DNA from: Streptomyces sp. Je 1-369
GTDB lineage: Bacteria; Actinomycetota; Actinomycetes; Streptomycetales; Streptomycetaceae
Assembly: GCF_026810505.1 (NCBI RefSeq)
Contig: NZ_CP101750.1
Coordinates: forward strand, 1,393,448 to 1,457,447
Direction of reading: 5' to 3'
DNA: 64,000 nt
Made by a program: the position numbers and the translations under genes. Positions 24,885 through 33,411 of the stretch are shown in pieces (position 1 is the stretch's first letter; each line of letters begins with the position of its first letter). Below the pieces are notes generated by a model. That model saw only the letters and a list, made by a program, of their open reading frames with translations. It had not been told where the DNA came from and made no database searches.

Positions 24885-25931
24885 ATGTGGTCAGGACAGC
24901 AGCCGCCCGGGGGCGAGCAGAACCCGCAGGACCGGAGTCAGAACCCGTACCAGCAGCCGGGGTACCAGCAGCCGAACCCCTATCAGCAGCCGGGATACCA
25001 GGCACCGAACCCCTATCAGCAGGGGCAGCAGCCCACCGCGGGGCAGCAGGGGCATTGGAGCGCTCCGACCGCGCCCGCCGGGGTGCCGCAGGCGACCGGC
25101 AGCGGCAGTGGCGGAGGCGGCGGTGACCGCGGCGGACGCAACAAGGTCAAGATCATCTCGATCGTGACGGCGGCCGCCGTCGTCGTGGCCGCGGGCGTCA
25201 CCGGGTACCTGGTGCTGGGCGGCGGGGACGGCAAGGACACCAAGGCCGACTCCCCCGCGCCGCCCTCCCGGCAGCCGAGCCCCACGACGGGCGACGGCTC
25301 CGACAGCGGGCGCGGCAAGGACGACGGTCCGAAGCCGACCATCAAGGGCTGGCACGTCGTGGTGAACCCGAAGTGGGGCACCGCCTTCGACGTGCCGCCG
25401 GAGTGGGAGGTGCAGAACCCCGGCTCAGCCATCGCCTTCGAGGACAACAAGACCGGCAAGCCGCTGATGACCATGTCGGCGCCCGCGTACCTCAAGTCCA
25501 AGTGGTGCGTCACCGACGACAACAAGGACGGCAGGACCGAGGACCACGAGCTCGCCGCCGTGGGCACGAAGGGCGCGAACGGCGCGAAGAACACCGACGA
25601 GGTCGCGGTCAACCAGGTCGGCTGGTGGATCTACGCCGGGTACACCCAGCCGGACAAGAAGAGCTTCACGTCCGACGAGAAGGCGGAACCGTACACCACC
25701 AAGTCCGGCATCAAGGGCAGCATCGCCCGCGCCCGGTCGACGGACACGCCGCAGAAGGGCAAGTGCGCGTCGGACGGCAAGGCGATCACCTTCGGCTTCA
25801 AGAACGCGGCCGGTGAGTACGTGGCCTGGAGCCTCTACGGCGCCAAGGGCGTGAAGGACGAGATCCCGGAGGAGACGGTGATGAAGATCCTGAGTACGGT
25901 GCGCACGCACGGGGACCCGACGGAATCCTGA
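24885..25931 (+). CDS. Membrane-anchored Pro/Gln-rich protein, paralogue 2 of 3
   Basis: 348 residues from ATG 24885, 73 nt after paralogue 1. Same plan: tail with NPYQQPGYQ repeats, a Gly-rich bridge, one span (IISIVTAAAVVVAAGVTGYLVLGG), a Pro/Ser/Asp linker, then the outer domain GWHVVVNPKWGTAFDVPPEW with Cys in KSKWC and KGKC. Ends GAKGVKDEIPEETV. TATCGT at 24871-24876 sits 8 nt before the ATG, the same spacing as in the other two copies. Tandem duplication is evident; the outer domains have diverged more than the linking motifs. Function unknown; a cell-surface sensor or binding protein is possible. Confidence 0.85.
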   Translation: MWSGQQPPGGEQNPQDRSQNPYQQPGYQQPNPYQQPGYQAPNPYQQGQQPTAGQQGHWSAPTAPAGVPQATGSGSGGGGGDRGGRNKVKIISIVTAAAVVVAAGVTGYLVLGGGDGKDTKADSPAPPSRQPSPTTGDGSDSGRGKDDGPKPTIKGWHVVVNPKWGTAFDVPPEWEVQNPGSAIAFEDNKTGKPLMTMSAPAYLKSKWCVTDDNKDGRTEDHELAAVGTKGANGAKNTDEVAVNQVGWWIYAGYTQPDKKSFTSDEKAEPYTTKSGIKGSIARARSTDTPQKGKCASDGKAITFGFKNAAGEYVAWSLYGAKGVKDEIPEETVMKILSTVRTHGDPTES

Positions 25932-26059
25932 CGCATTCTCCCCTTGCGCTCCGGTTCCTCCACGTTCTCCACGGGTTCTCCCCGTGTGGCACGGTCGGTG
26001 CCCGTCCCCCTGGGGCCGCGCATGGCACCAGGTCCCCCGCACCTCTATGGTTACTCGCC

Positions 26060-27133
26060 ATGTGGCCAGAAAATCAGCCGCCCGGGGGCGAGCAGAACCC
26101 GCAGGACCAGAGTCCGAACCCGTACCAGCAGCCGGGGTACCAGCAGCCGAACCCGTATCAGCAGCCGGGATACCAGCAGTCCACGGGTGGCTACCAGCAG
26201 CCGCACTCGGGTGCGTACTCGCAGCCCGAGCAGTCGCAATGGGCGGCCCCGACGCCGCCGCCGATGCCGCAGCAGCAGACCGGCGGCGGGCCGGGCGGTG
26301 GCGGGCAGGGCGGCGGAAACAAGACGAAGGTCACCGCCATCGTGGCGGCGCTCGCCGTGGTGGTCGCGGCGGGCGTCACCGGTTTCCTGGTCTTCGGCGG
26401 CGATGACGACAAGAACAACGAGGCGGGCCCCGCGAAGCCCGCGAAGTCCGCGAAGAACGACGCGAGCCCGTCGCCGAGCGACGACGGGAACGCGCGCGAC
26501 GCCGACGACGAGAAGCCCATGATCGACGGCTGGCAGGTCGTCGTGAACCCCAAGTGGGGCACCGCGTTCGACGTCCCGCCGGACTGGAAGGTCCAGACGC
26601 CGGACACCTTCATCGCTTTCGACGACCGCAAGGAGGAGGGCGCGAAGACCATCATCGGCATGTCCGCCCCCGCGATCCTCAAGGACAAGTGGTGCACGTC
26701 CGACGAGGACAAGGACGGCGAGCCCAACGACACGTCGCTCGCCGCGGTCGGCACGAAGGGCCAGAACGGCGCCAAGAACACCAAGGAAGTCGCGCGCAAC
26801 GACTCGGCGTGGTGGGTCTACGGCGGCTACACCGAGCAGACCAAGGCCGACAAGAAGAAGATCAAGATCGGCGAGATCAAGGACTTCACCACCAAGGCCG
26901 GCATCAAGGGCAGCGTCGCCACGTCGACGACGACCGGTGCCGCCACGTCGGCCAAGTGCGACTCCGAGGGCAAGGCGACCACGTTCGCCTTCAAGAACGG
27001 CGCGGGTGAATTCGTCGCCTGGACCCTCTACGGCGCGAAGGGCGTCAAGGAGGAGGTCTCCGACGACCTCGTGCAGCAGATCCTCGGCACGGTGCGGCTG
27101 AGCGAGGAGACGCCCGAGGAGTCCGGCCGCTGA
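26060..27133 (+). CDS. Membrane-anchored Pro/Gln-rich protein, paralogue 3 of 3
   Basis: 357 residues from ATG 26060. Tail NPYQQPGYQQ repeats, span VTAIVAALAVVVAAGVTGFLVFGG, charged linker, outer domain GWQVVVNPKWGTAFDVPPDW with Cys in KDKWC and SAKC, ending GAKGVKEEVSDDLV. N-terminal 40 residues are nearly identical to paralogue 2, indicating a recent duplication or gene conversion. TATGGT at 26046-26051 is again 8 nt from the ATG. Each copy seems to have its own promoter, so the three may be expressed under different conditions. Confidence 0.85.
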   Translation: MWPENQPPGGEQNPQDQSPNPYQQPGYQQPNPYQQPGYQQSTGGYQQPHSGAYSQPEQSQWAAPTPPPMPQQQTGGGPGGGGQGGGNKTKVTAIVAALAVVVAAGVTGFLVFGGDDDKNNEAGPAKPAKSAKNDASPSPSDDGNARDADDEKPMIDGWQVVVNPKWGTAFDVPPDWKVQTPDTFIAFDDRKEEGAKTIIGMSAPAILKDKWCTSDEDKDGEPNDTSLAAVGTKGQNGAKNTKEVARNDSAWWVYGGYTEQTKADKKKIKIGEIKDFTTKAGIKGSVATSTTTGAATSAKCDSEGKATTFAFKNGAGEFVAWTLYGAKGVKEEVSDDLVQQILGTVRLSEETPEESGR

Positions 27134-27204
27134 GGACGCTGCCGTGGTTCCTGACGCTGCTGACGCTCTGAGCGCAGCCGCGGGCGGAGTGCTCAAGAAA
27201 CGGT

Positions 27205-27234
27205 TTGGCAAGTCGCCCTTGCGCCGGGGATAGT
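27205..27234 (+). promoter_or_regulatory. Promoter for MFS gene, leaderless
   Basis: TTGGCA (27205-27210), 18-nt spacer, GATAGT (27229-27234). Transcription would start at or next to the GTG at 27241, giving a leaderless message. Confidence 0.55.
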
Positions 27235-27240
27235 CCCGGG

Positions 27241-28581
27241 GTGAAGAATCCCGCCCCCGCGCCGCGCCACAAGCCCTCCTGGGCCGGCCGCAACTACACA
27301 CTGCTGACCGCCGCCGCGATCGTGACGAACCTCGGAAGCCACGGGGCGTTGATCGCGGCGGCGTTCGCGGTTCTCGACGCGGGCGGCGACGGCGGGGACG
27401 TCGGCCTCGTCGCCGCCGCGCGGACGCTGCCCCTCGTGCTGTTCCTGCTCATCGGCGGGGCGCTCGCCGACCGGCTGCCGCGCCACCACGTGATGGTCGC
27501 CGCCAACGCCCTCAACTGCGTGTCTCAGGCCGCCTTCGCCGTGCTCGTCCTCGCGGGCGAGCCCCAGCTGTGGCAGATGATGCTGCTCGGCGGGCTCGGC
27601 GGCGTCGGCCAGGCCTTCTTCGGCCCTGCCGCCGAGGGCATGCTGATGTCGTCGGTCAGCGGCGAGCAGGTGGGCCGCGCGTTCGCGATGTACCGCATGG
27701 CGATGCAGGGGGCCGGGCTCGGCGGCGCCGCGCTCGGCGGCCTGATGGTCGCGGCGATCGGTCCTGGCTGGGTGCTCGCGGTGGACGCCGTGGCGTTCGC
27801 GGTCGCGGGGGCGATGCGGTCCTTCCTCGACGTGAGTCACATCCCGGAGCGTGCACCCGGCGAGGGACTCATCGCCGACCTGCGGGACGGCTGGCGCGAG
27901 TTCACCGGGCGGCCCTGGCTGTGGTCGATCGTGGCGCAGTTCTCGGTGGTGGTGGCGGTGGTCGGCGCCGCCGAGTCGGTGTTCGGGCCGCTGGTGGCGC
28001 GGGACGATCTCGGGGGTGCCGGGCCGTGGGGTCTGGCGCTCGGCGCGTTCGGGGCGGGCACGGTGTGCGGGGCGTTCCTGATGATGCGGTGGAAGCCGCG
28101 GCGCCTGCTGTTCGCGGGCACGCTCTGCGTCTTCCCGCTGGCCGCTCCCTCGGCGGCGCTCGCCGTGCCGCTGCCGGTCGCGGGTCTCGCGACGGTGATG
28201 TTCGTCAGCGGCGTCGCGATCGAGGTGTTCGGTGTCTCGTGGATGACCGCGATGCACCAGGAGATCCCGGAGGAGAAGCTGTCGCGCGTCGCCGCCTACG
28301 ACTGGTTCGGTTCGATCGCGATGGTCCCGCTGGCCACGGCGCTCGCGGGCCCCGCGGAGTCCGCGTTCGGCCGGACTCCGTCACTCTGGGGCTGTGCGGC
28401 GCTGGTGGTCCTGGTGACGGCGGCCGTCCTCTTCGTACCTGACGTACGGAACCTGACGCGGCGCACGACGCACGTGGCGTCGGCCGGGACATTGACGGAC
28501 CCGAAGCCGAAGCAGGACCCGGTCGCTGCCGCGGCCGATGCGTCACCCGATGGAGAAGGCGCCGTCGGGCGGCTCGGGTGA
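27241..28581 (+). CDS. MFS transporter (enterobactin exporter EntS-like)
   Basis: 446 residues from GTG 27241, chosen because a promoter ends 7 nt before it. Twelve predicted spans in the MFS_3 style: LLTAAAIVTNLGSHGALIAAAFAVL, conserved loop GGALADRLPRHHVMVAAN between spans 2 and 3, and a second-half repeat from PWLWSIVAQFSVVVAVVGAAESVFGPLVARD. This subgroup exports siderophores, macrolides and other small molecules by proton antiport. Its last 39 nt overlap the spermidine-synthase-like gene in antiparallel orientation. Confidence 0.87.
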   Translation: MKNPAPAPRHKPSWAGRNYTLLTAAAIVTNLGSHGALIAAAFAVLDAGGDGGDVGLVAAARTLPLVLFLLIGGALADRLPRHHVMVAANALNCVSQAAFAVLVLAGEPQLWQMMLLGGLGGVGQAFFGPAAEGMLMSSVSGEQVGRAFAMYRMAMQGAGLGGAALGGLMVAAIGPGWVLAVDAVAFAVAGAMRSFLDVSHIPERAPGEGLIADLRDGWREFTGRPWLWSIVAQFSVVVAVVGAAESVFGPLVARDDLGGAGPWGLALGAFGAGTVCGAFLMMRWKPRRLLFAGTLCVFPLAAPSAALAVPLPVAGLATVMFVSGVAIEVFGVSWMTAMHQEIPEEKLSRVAAYDWFGSIAMVPLATALAGPAESAFGRTPSLWGCAALVVLVTAAVLFVPDVRNLTRRTTHVASAGTLTDPKPKQDPVAAAADASPDGEGAVGRLG

Positions 28582-29469
28582 GGGGACCGCTTCCCCGTCC
28601 CGCACCGGCCGCGCGTCCCCGATGAAGCGGCGCAGCGCGTCACCGTGCTCGACACGCGCGGGGAAGACGTCGGAGGCCGTGCGGCGGGCCAGTGTCCCGA
28701 CGTCGATGGGGTGGTGCGCGGCGATCAGCACGGCGTTCCCGAAGCGGCGGCCGCGCAGCACCGACGGCTCGGCGATCAGCGCGAGCTCCTCGAAGACCTC
28801 GGCGAACGTGGCGAGTTGGGAGCGGAGGAAGGCGAACGGGGCGCCGTCGGCGAGGTTCGCGGTGTAGTGCCCGCCCGGGCGCAGCACTCGGTCGGCGGTG
28901 CGCGCGTACGTCACCGTGGTGAGGTGCGCGGGGACGCGTGAGCCGCCGAAGACGTCGGCGACGACGACGTCGGCGCTGTCGTCCGGCGCGGCGTCGAGCC
29001 ACTCCCTGGCGTCGGCGCCGTGCACGGCGACCCCGCTCGCCCCGGCCAACGGCAGCCGCTCGGCGACCAGCCGGAGCAGCCCGTGGTCGGCCTCGATCAC
29101 CTGCTGCCGGGAGCCCGGGCGGGTGGCGGCGAGGTAGCGGGGCAGGGTGAGGGCGCCGCCGCCGAGATGGGTGACGTCGAGCGGGGCACCCGGCTCGGCC
29201 GCGGTGTCCAGGACGTGGGCGAGGCGGCGCGCGTACTCGAACTCGAGGTGGGTGGGTTCGTCCAGGTCCACGTACGACTGGGGGGCGCCGTCGACCGTGA
29301 GCAGCCAGGCGTGCGCCCTGTCGATGTCGGGCATGAGCTTGGCCGTGCCGTGGTCGACCTCCCGGATGACCGGAACGGCCTCGTCCGCCTCTGCCTCCGC
29401 GCCCACACCTGCGCTCAGGGCGTCCGCCCCGGCCCCGCCCTCGAACTCATGCTCGTCCACGCCGTCCAT
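28543..29469 (-). CDS. Spermidine synthase-like methyltransferase-fold protein
   Basis: 308 residues, ATG 29469. After an acidic N-terminal 30 residues comes a class I Rossmann fold like spermidine synthase: LDVTHLGGGALTLPRYLAATRPGSRQQVIEAD (glycine loop and acidic ligand residue), VHGADAREWLDAAPDDSADVVVADVFGG, and LRPGGHYTANLADG. Actinobacterial proteins of this group are often annotated as fused-free spermidine synthases but lack clear aminopropyl-acceptor residues, so a role as S-adenosylmethionine-dependent enzyme is the safer reading. Converges on the MFS gene. Confidence 0.8.
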   Translation of the reverse strand: MDGVDEHEFEGGAGADALSAGVGAEAEADEAVPVIREVDHGTAKLMPDIDRAHAWLLTVDGAPQSYVDLDEPTHLEFEYARRLAHVLDTAAEPGAPLDVTHLGGGALTLPRYLAATRPGSRQQVIEADHGLLRLVAERLPLAGASGVAVHGADAREWLDAAPDDSADVVVADVFGGSRVPAHLTTVTYARTADRVLRPGGHYTANLADGAPFAFLRSQLATFAEVFEELALIAEPSVLRGRRFGNAVLIAAHHPIDVGTLARRTASDVFPARVEHGDALRRFIGDARPVRDGEAVPSPEPPDGAFSIG

Positions 29470-29529
29470 TGTGCCCGCCCGCCCCGGGGGGCCGATCCCC
29501 CCGGGGCGGGTGTGACGAACCGCGACTCG

Positions 29530-30708
29530 TCAGGCGACGCCGGTCACGGTACCCGCGCCGACGGTGCGGCCGCCCTCGCGGATCGCGAAGCCGAGGCCGG
29601 TCTCCAGCGGTACGTCACGGCCCAGCTCGACCGTCATCGTGACGGTGTCGCCGGGACGGGCCACGGCGGCCTCGCCGAGGTCGACGTCGCCGACGACGTC
29701 CGCGGTCCTGATGTAGAACTGCGGCCGGTATCCGGTGGCGATCGGCGTCGTACGGCCGCCCTCGCGGGACGACAGGACGTACACCTGCGCGGTGAAGCGC
29801 CGCCGTGGGGTGACGCTGCCCGGCGCCGCGACGACATGGCCGCGTCGTACGGCGTCGCGTGGCAGACCGCGCAGCAGCAGCGCCACGTTGTCGCCCGCCT
29901 GCGCCTCCTCCATCGGTTTGCCGAAGGTCTCCAGGCCGGTGACCACCGTCTCCGTGTCGGCGCCGAGGACCTCCACGCGGTCCCCGAGCCGGACGGTGCC
30001 GCGCTCCACGGCGCCGGTGACGACGGTGCCGCGCCCGGTGATGGTGAGCACGTTCTCGACGGGCAGCAGGAACGGCGCGTCGAGATAGCGCTCGGGCATC
30101 GGCACGTAGGTGTCCACCGCGTCGAGGAGGGCCTCGATCGCGGACGTCCACCGCGGGTCGCCCTCCAGGGCCTTCAGCCCCGAGACCCGTACGACGGGGA
30201 CGGAGTCGCCTCCGTACCCGTGCGCGGAGAGCAGGTCGCGGACCTCCAGCTCGACGAGGTCGGTGAGCTCCTCGTCACCCGCGTCGGCCTTGTTGAGGGC
30301 CACGACGATGTGGTCGACGCCGACCTGCCGGGCGAGCAGCACGTGCTCGGCGGTCTGCGGCATGATCCCGTCCAGCGCCGATACGACGAGGATCGCCCCG
30401 TCGAGCTGGGCGGCGCCGGTGACCATGTTCTTCACGTAGTCCGCGTGGCCGGGCATGTCCACGTGCGCGTAGTGGCGGGTGTCCGTCTCGTACTCGACGT
30501 GCGCGATGTTGATGGTGATGCCGCGCTGCGCCTCCTCGGGGGCGCGGTCGATGCGGTCGAAGGACACGTACTGGGTGCTGCCGCCGGTGCCGCGCTCGCT
30601 GAGGACCTTGGTGATGGCGGCGGTCAGGGTGGTCTTGCCGTGGTCGACGTGGCCCATGGTGCCGATGTTCAGGTGCGGCTTCGTACGGACGTAGGCGGTC
30701 TTGGACAT
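29530..30708 (-). CDS. tuf3: Divergent elongation factor Tu (tuf3 type)
   Basis: 392 residues, ATG 30708 with AGAAGGA 6-12 nt upstream. Complete EF-Tu: G1 GHVDHGKTT (19-27), effector [12 protein letters not shown]3 DMPGHADY, G4 NKAD, then domains 2 and 3. It departs strongly from housekeeping EF-Tu and stands alone rather than after rpsG/fusA, like the tuf3 genes of Streptomyces coelicolor and S. ramocissimus, whose expression is tied to stress rather than growth. Position 85 is Met where EF-Tu has Cys (VDCPGHADY). Position 276 is Ala where E. coli has Gly275, a site at which Gly-to-Ala is known to give resistance to GE2270A. It may be a drug- or stress-tolerant spare factor. Confidence 0.92.
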   Translation of the reverse strand: MSKTAYVRTKPHLNIGTMGHVDHGKTTLTAAITKVLSERGTGGSTQYVSFDRIDRAPEEAQRGITINIAHVEYETDTRHYAHVDMPGHADYVKNMVTGAAQLDGAILVVSALDGIMPQTAEHVLLARQVGVDHIVVALNKADAGDEELTDLVELEVRDLLSAHGYGGDSVPVVRVSGLKALEGDPRWTSAIEALLDAVDTYVPMPERYLDAPFLLPVENVLTITGRGTVVTGAVERGTVRLGDRVEVLGADTETVVTGLETFGKPMEEAQAGDNVALLLRGLPRDAVRRGHVVAAPGSVTPRRRFTAQVYVLSSREGGRTTPIATGYRPQFYIRTADVVGDVDLGEAAVARPGDTVTMTVELGRDVPLETGLGFAIREGGRTVGAGTVTGVA

Positions 30709-30791
30709 GCTGGTTCCTTCTCCGGAACTCGAAGCTGTTGTCCCGGACCGGCGGATGCGCGCGGTCGGGACGGGGACCCCGGGGCCGGACC

Positions 30792-30834
30792 GACCCTCCC
30801 CCTCGGGGGTCCGCCGGGATGTCCGGGGAGGGTC
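30792..30834 (-). terminator. Hairpin after small VPTPT ORF
   Basis: Perfect 10-bp inverted repeat GACCCTCCCC / GGGGAGGGTC with a 23-nt GC-rich loop, beginning at the stop codon of the small minus-strand ORF and 84 nt before tuf3. It could end that transcript or fold in the tuf3 leader. Confidence 0.5.
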
Positions 30835-31006
30835 AGCTTCGGGTGCCGCCGAAGGCGTCGGGTGCGAGGACGGCCGACGTGGAGACGGTCGGTGTGGGGA
30901 CGGCCGGTGTGGGGACGGTCGGCGTGGGGACGGTCGGCGTGGGGACGGCAGCCTTCGCAGCGCCCGCGACTGCGGGCGTGGCTGCGAGGAAGGCGTACCG
31001 GAACAT
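30833..31006 (-). CDS. Small protein with VPTPT repeats upstream of tuf3
   Basis: 57 residues from ATG 31006, with a GAGGA ribosome site 8 nt upstream. An apolar start [19 protein letters not shown] could be a short signal or membrane segment; it is followed by VPTPT repeated about five times, encoded by a 15-bp tandem repeat at 30870-30944, and a short polar tail. Third codon positions are almost all G or C, which supports translation. No family recognised. It lies 125 nt before tuf3 on the same strand but a hairpin separates them. May be a real small secreted protein or a chance frame. Confidence 0.5.
   Translation of the reverse strand: MFRYAFLAATPAVAGAAKAAVPTPTVPTPTVPTPAVPTPTVSTSAVLAPDAFGGTRS
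30870..30944. repeat. 15-bp tandem repeat encoding VPTPT
   Basis: Five units of the form ACGGTCGGYGTGGGG (first unit ACGGCCGACGTGGAG), in phase with the small minus-strand ORF so that each unit adds one pentapeptide. Confidence 0.85.
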
Positions 31007-31093
31007 GGGTCCGATCCTCACCGAAGAAAACGCCCACGTCGAATGATTTATGCGCGAACGGCACGCCCTGGGAGACGAGTTGCCGCCGGGACG

Positions 31094-32554
31094 TCAGCGG
31101 GTCCGAGAGCTGCCCGCCCACACGGCAGGCGTACGACCGGACCACGGGCTCGCCTGTTCGAGCTGCCCGGCGAGCCGGAAGAGCAGCCCCTCTCCCCCGT
31201 ACCCTGCGGCGAACTGCATGCCGACCGGCAGCCCCGTCTCCGGGTCGGACACCACCGGCACGGACATGGCGGGCGTGCCCGCGACGTTGCACGCCATGGT
31301 GAACGGCGAGCGGTCGTTGAGGCGCTCGATCCAGCCGAACCCGTCCAGCGCGTCCGCGCCCTGCCCGTACTCGCCGAGCAGCATGGGCAGTTCCGGCAGG
31401 GTCGGGGTGAGCAGCAGGTCGTACGTGTCGAAGTACCGCGCCAGACTGCGGGCGACCCGGTTGCGGACCGCGAGGGCGGCGACGAACTGCGGGCCGCTGA
31501 CCCGCTGCCCGTACCGGTGTCCGGCGAGGGTCACCGGTTCGAGGGTGGAGTCGTCGACGGGTCGTCCGGACGCGGCGGCCAGCGCGTCGACGGACGCGGC
31601 GAGGTTCGCCGTCATGAGACGAGCGTTGGCCAGCACGAACTCGTCCCAGCCGACGCCGAGGCCGACCCGCGCCTCGCCCACCCGGTGGCCGAGGGATTCG
31701 AGCAGCCGCACGGTCCGGGAGATCGCGTCGGCCACGGGCGCGGTGGTCCGGCGCCCGCCCCACGCCTGGGTGAGGACGCCGATGCGCAGCGGCCGACTCA
31801 GGGGCCGGGTGACTTCCTCGGCATAGGGCCTGGGTGGCTGGGGCGCGGAGTAGGGGTCGCCCGACTCCGGGCCGCTGATTCGGTCGAGCAGGACCGCGCT
31901 GTCGCGCACGGTGCGGCTGACGCTGCCTTGCACGCCCAGACCGTTGAAGATCTCGTCGAAGTCGGGGCCCACGGAGACGCGGCCCCGGGTGGGCTTCAGC
32001 CCGAAGAGGCCGTTGTATGCGGCGGGTATACGGAGCGACCCCGCGGCGTCCGTGGCGTGCGCGACGGGGACGATCCCGGCGGCGACGGCCGCACCGGCGC
32101 CCCCACTGGACCCACCGGCACTCCGCGCCGGGTCCCACGGATTACGGGTCGGCCCGTGGAACGCCGACTCCGTGGTGATGCTGTACGCCATCTCCGGCGT
32201 CGTGGTACGCCCGAACGTCACCAGGCCCGCCCGCCGCAGCCGCACCATCAGCGAGGAGTCGGCGCCCGCGACATGACCGGCCGCGAGCCGGCTGCCCAAC
32301 TCCGTCCGGCGTCCGACCATGGCGACGCCGAGGTCCTTGATCAGGAACGGGACGCCCGCCAGCGGCGCACTGCCGGGGGCGGGGGCAGGCTCGTCGTCGG
32401 TGGCCCACGTCTCGACGACGGCATTGATCTCCGGGTCGACCACCCGCACCGCCTCGCGTGCGGCCGCGGCCACTTCGGCGGGCGTCACCTCGCCCGCGGC
32501 CACCAGCTCCGCGAGCCCGACCGCGTCGTGTTCCACGTACTCGGAAACTTTCAC
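31094..32554 (-). CDS. Amidase (amidase signature family)
   Basis: 486 residues from GTG 32554, which has a perfect AGGAGG box 6 nt upstream; this start is preferred over a longer frame through the operator. Ser-cisSer-Lys hydrolase: K73 in PFLIKDLG, the Gly/Ser signature RSAGGSSGGAGAAVAAG around 145-160 with the cis-Ser, and nucleophile S173 in DAAGSLRIPAAYNG. It hydrolyses a C-N amide bond (amide, acyl-amino acid or nylon-oligomer-like substrates). Divergent from a TetR regulator across a perfect palindrome, so its expression is very likely under that repressor. Confidence 0.9.
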   Translation of the reverse strand: MKVSEYVEHDAVGLAELVAAGEVTPAEVAAAAREAVRVVDPEINAVVETWATDDEPAPAPGSAPLAGVPFLIKDLGVAMVGRRTELGSRLAAGHVAGADSSLMVRLRRAGLVTFGRTTTPEMAYSITTESAFHGPTRNPWDPARSAGGSSGGAGAAVAAGIVPVAHATDAAGSLRIPAAYNGLFGLKPTRGRVSVGPDFDEIFNGLGVQGSVSRTVRDSAVLLDRISGPESGDPYSAPQPPRPYAEEVTRPLSRPLRIGVLTQAWGGRRTTAPVADAISRTVRLLESLGHRVGEARVGLGVGWDEFVLANARLMTANLAASVDALAAASGRPVDDSTLEPVTLAGHRYGQRVSGPQFVAALAVRNRVARSLARYFDTYDLLLTPTLPELPMLLGEYGQGADALDGFGWIERLNDRSPFTMACNVAGTPAMSVPVVSDPETGLPVGMQFAAGYGGEGLLFRLAGQLEQASPWSGRTPAVWAGSSRTR

Positions 32555-32597
32555 TGCTTCCTCCTGTGCGCCGTATCCGGTACCGCTAGGTCCTATC

Positions 32598-32615
32598 CGA
32601 TACCGATCGGTATCG
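32598..32615. promoter_or_regulatory. TetR operator between amidase and tetR genes
   Basis: Perfect 18-bp palindrome CGATACCGATCGGTATCG midway between the divergent starts. GGTACCG half-site-like copies flank it near 32578 and 32630. Confidence 0.8.
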
Positions 32616-32642
32616 AATGGGACGGGCTGGTACCGTAACACC

Positions 32643-33263
32643 ATGACAGCGACCACCCCGACCCCTGCGGCACCTGCGACCCCCAGCAGGCCGAGCAGGG
32701 TGGCCAAACTCCCGCCTCGCGAGCGCATCCTCGACGCGGCGGAAGAGCTCTTCCAGAGCGAGGGCATCCGGCGGGTGGGCGTCCAGGCGATCGCCGACCG
32801 GGCCGAGACGACGAAGGCGGCGATCTACCGGCACTTCGAGATGAAGGACGCGCTGGTCGCGGAGTGGCTGCGAATCGTCGCCGCCGACTACCAGGCCGCC
32901 TTCGACCGGGTCGAGGCCGCACACCCCGATGACCCCAGGGAGCAGATCCTGGGCCTGACCCGCTTCATCGCCGAGGGCCTGCCCGCGCTCTCGTACCGGG
33001 GCTGCCCGTTCATCAACTCACTCGCCGAACTCCCCGACCGCTCGCATCCCGCGCGGCAGGTCATCGAGGAACACAAGGCACGCCAGGCCCGGCGGCTGGC
33101 CGCCATGTGCGAGCGGGCAGGACTGCCCGACCCGGCACGGACCACGGCCGAGATCACGTTCCTGCTCGAAGGGGCGCAGGTCAGCACGCAGAACGGCAGC
33201 ATCGACCAGGTCGGGGACCGTTTGATGAGCATCGTGGAGGCGCTGCTCGACCGGTGTGGGTAG
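32643..33263 (+). CDS. TetR-family repressor of the amidase divergon
   Basis: 206 residues, ATG 32643. N-terminal HTH at about residues 28-70 (ERILDAAEELFQSEGIRRVGVQAIADRAETTKAAIYRHF) and an all-helical ligand domain with YRGCPFINSLAELPD, the TetR_C_33-like pattern. Only 88 nt separate it from the amidase start, with the palindrome between, so it probably represses both genes and responds to an amide-type ligand. Confidence 0.9.
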   Translation: MTATTPTPAAPATPSRPSRVAKLPPRERILDAAEELFQSEGIRRVGVQAIADRAETTKAAIYRHFEMKDALVAEWLRIVAADYQAAFDRVEAAHPDDPREQILGLTRFIAEGLPALSYRGCPFINSLAELPDRSHPARQVIEEHKARQARRLAAMCERAGLPDPARTTAEITFLLEGAQVSTQNGSIDQVGDRLMSIVEALLDRCG

Positions 33264-33411
33264 TCGAGGATCAGCCGCCTCCGAACGGGTCACAACGCAC
33301 CGTTCGAGCACCGTGTCGACAAGGGCACTTCTCGCCACGGATATAGGGACTGTGACGCCGATGAGACGCACCATACGGCGATCAGTCACATGAGCCGGTT
33401 ACTCTTCCCGA

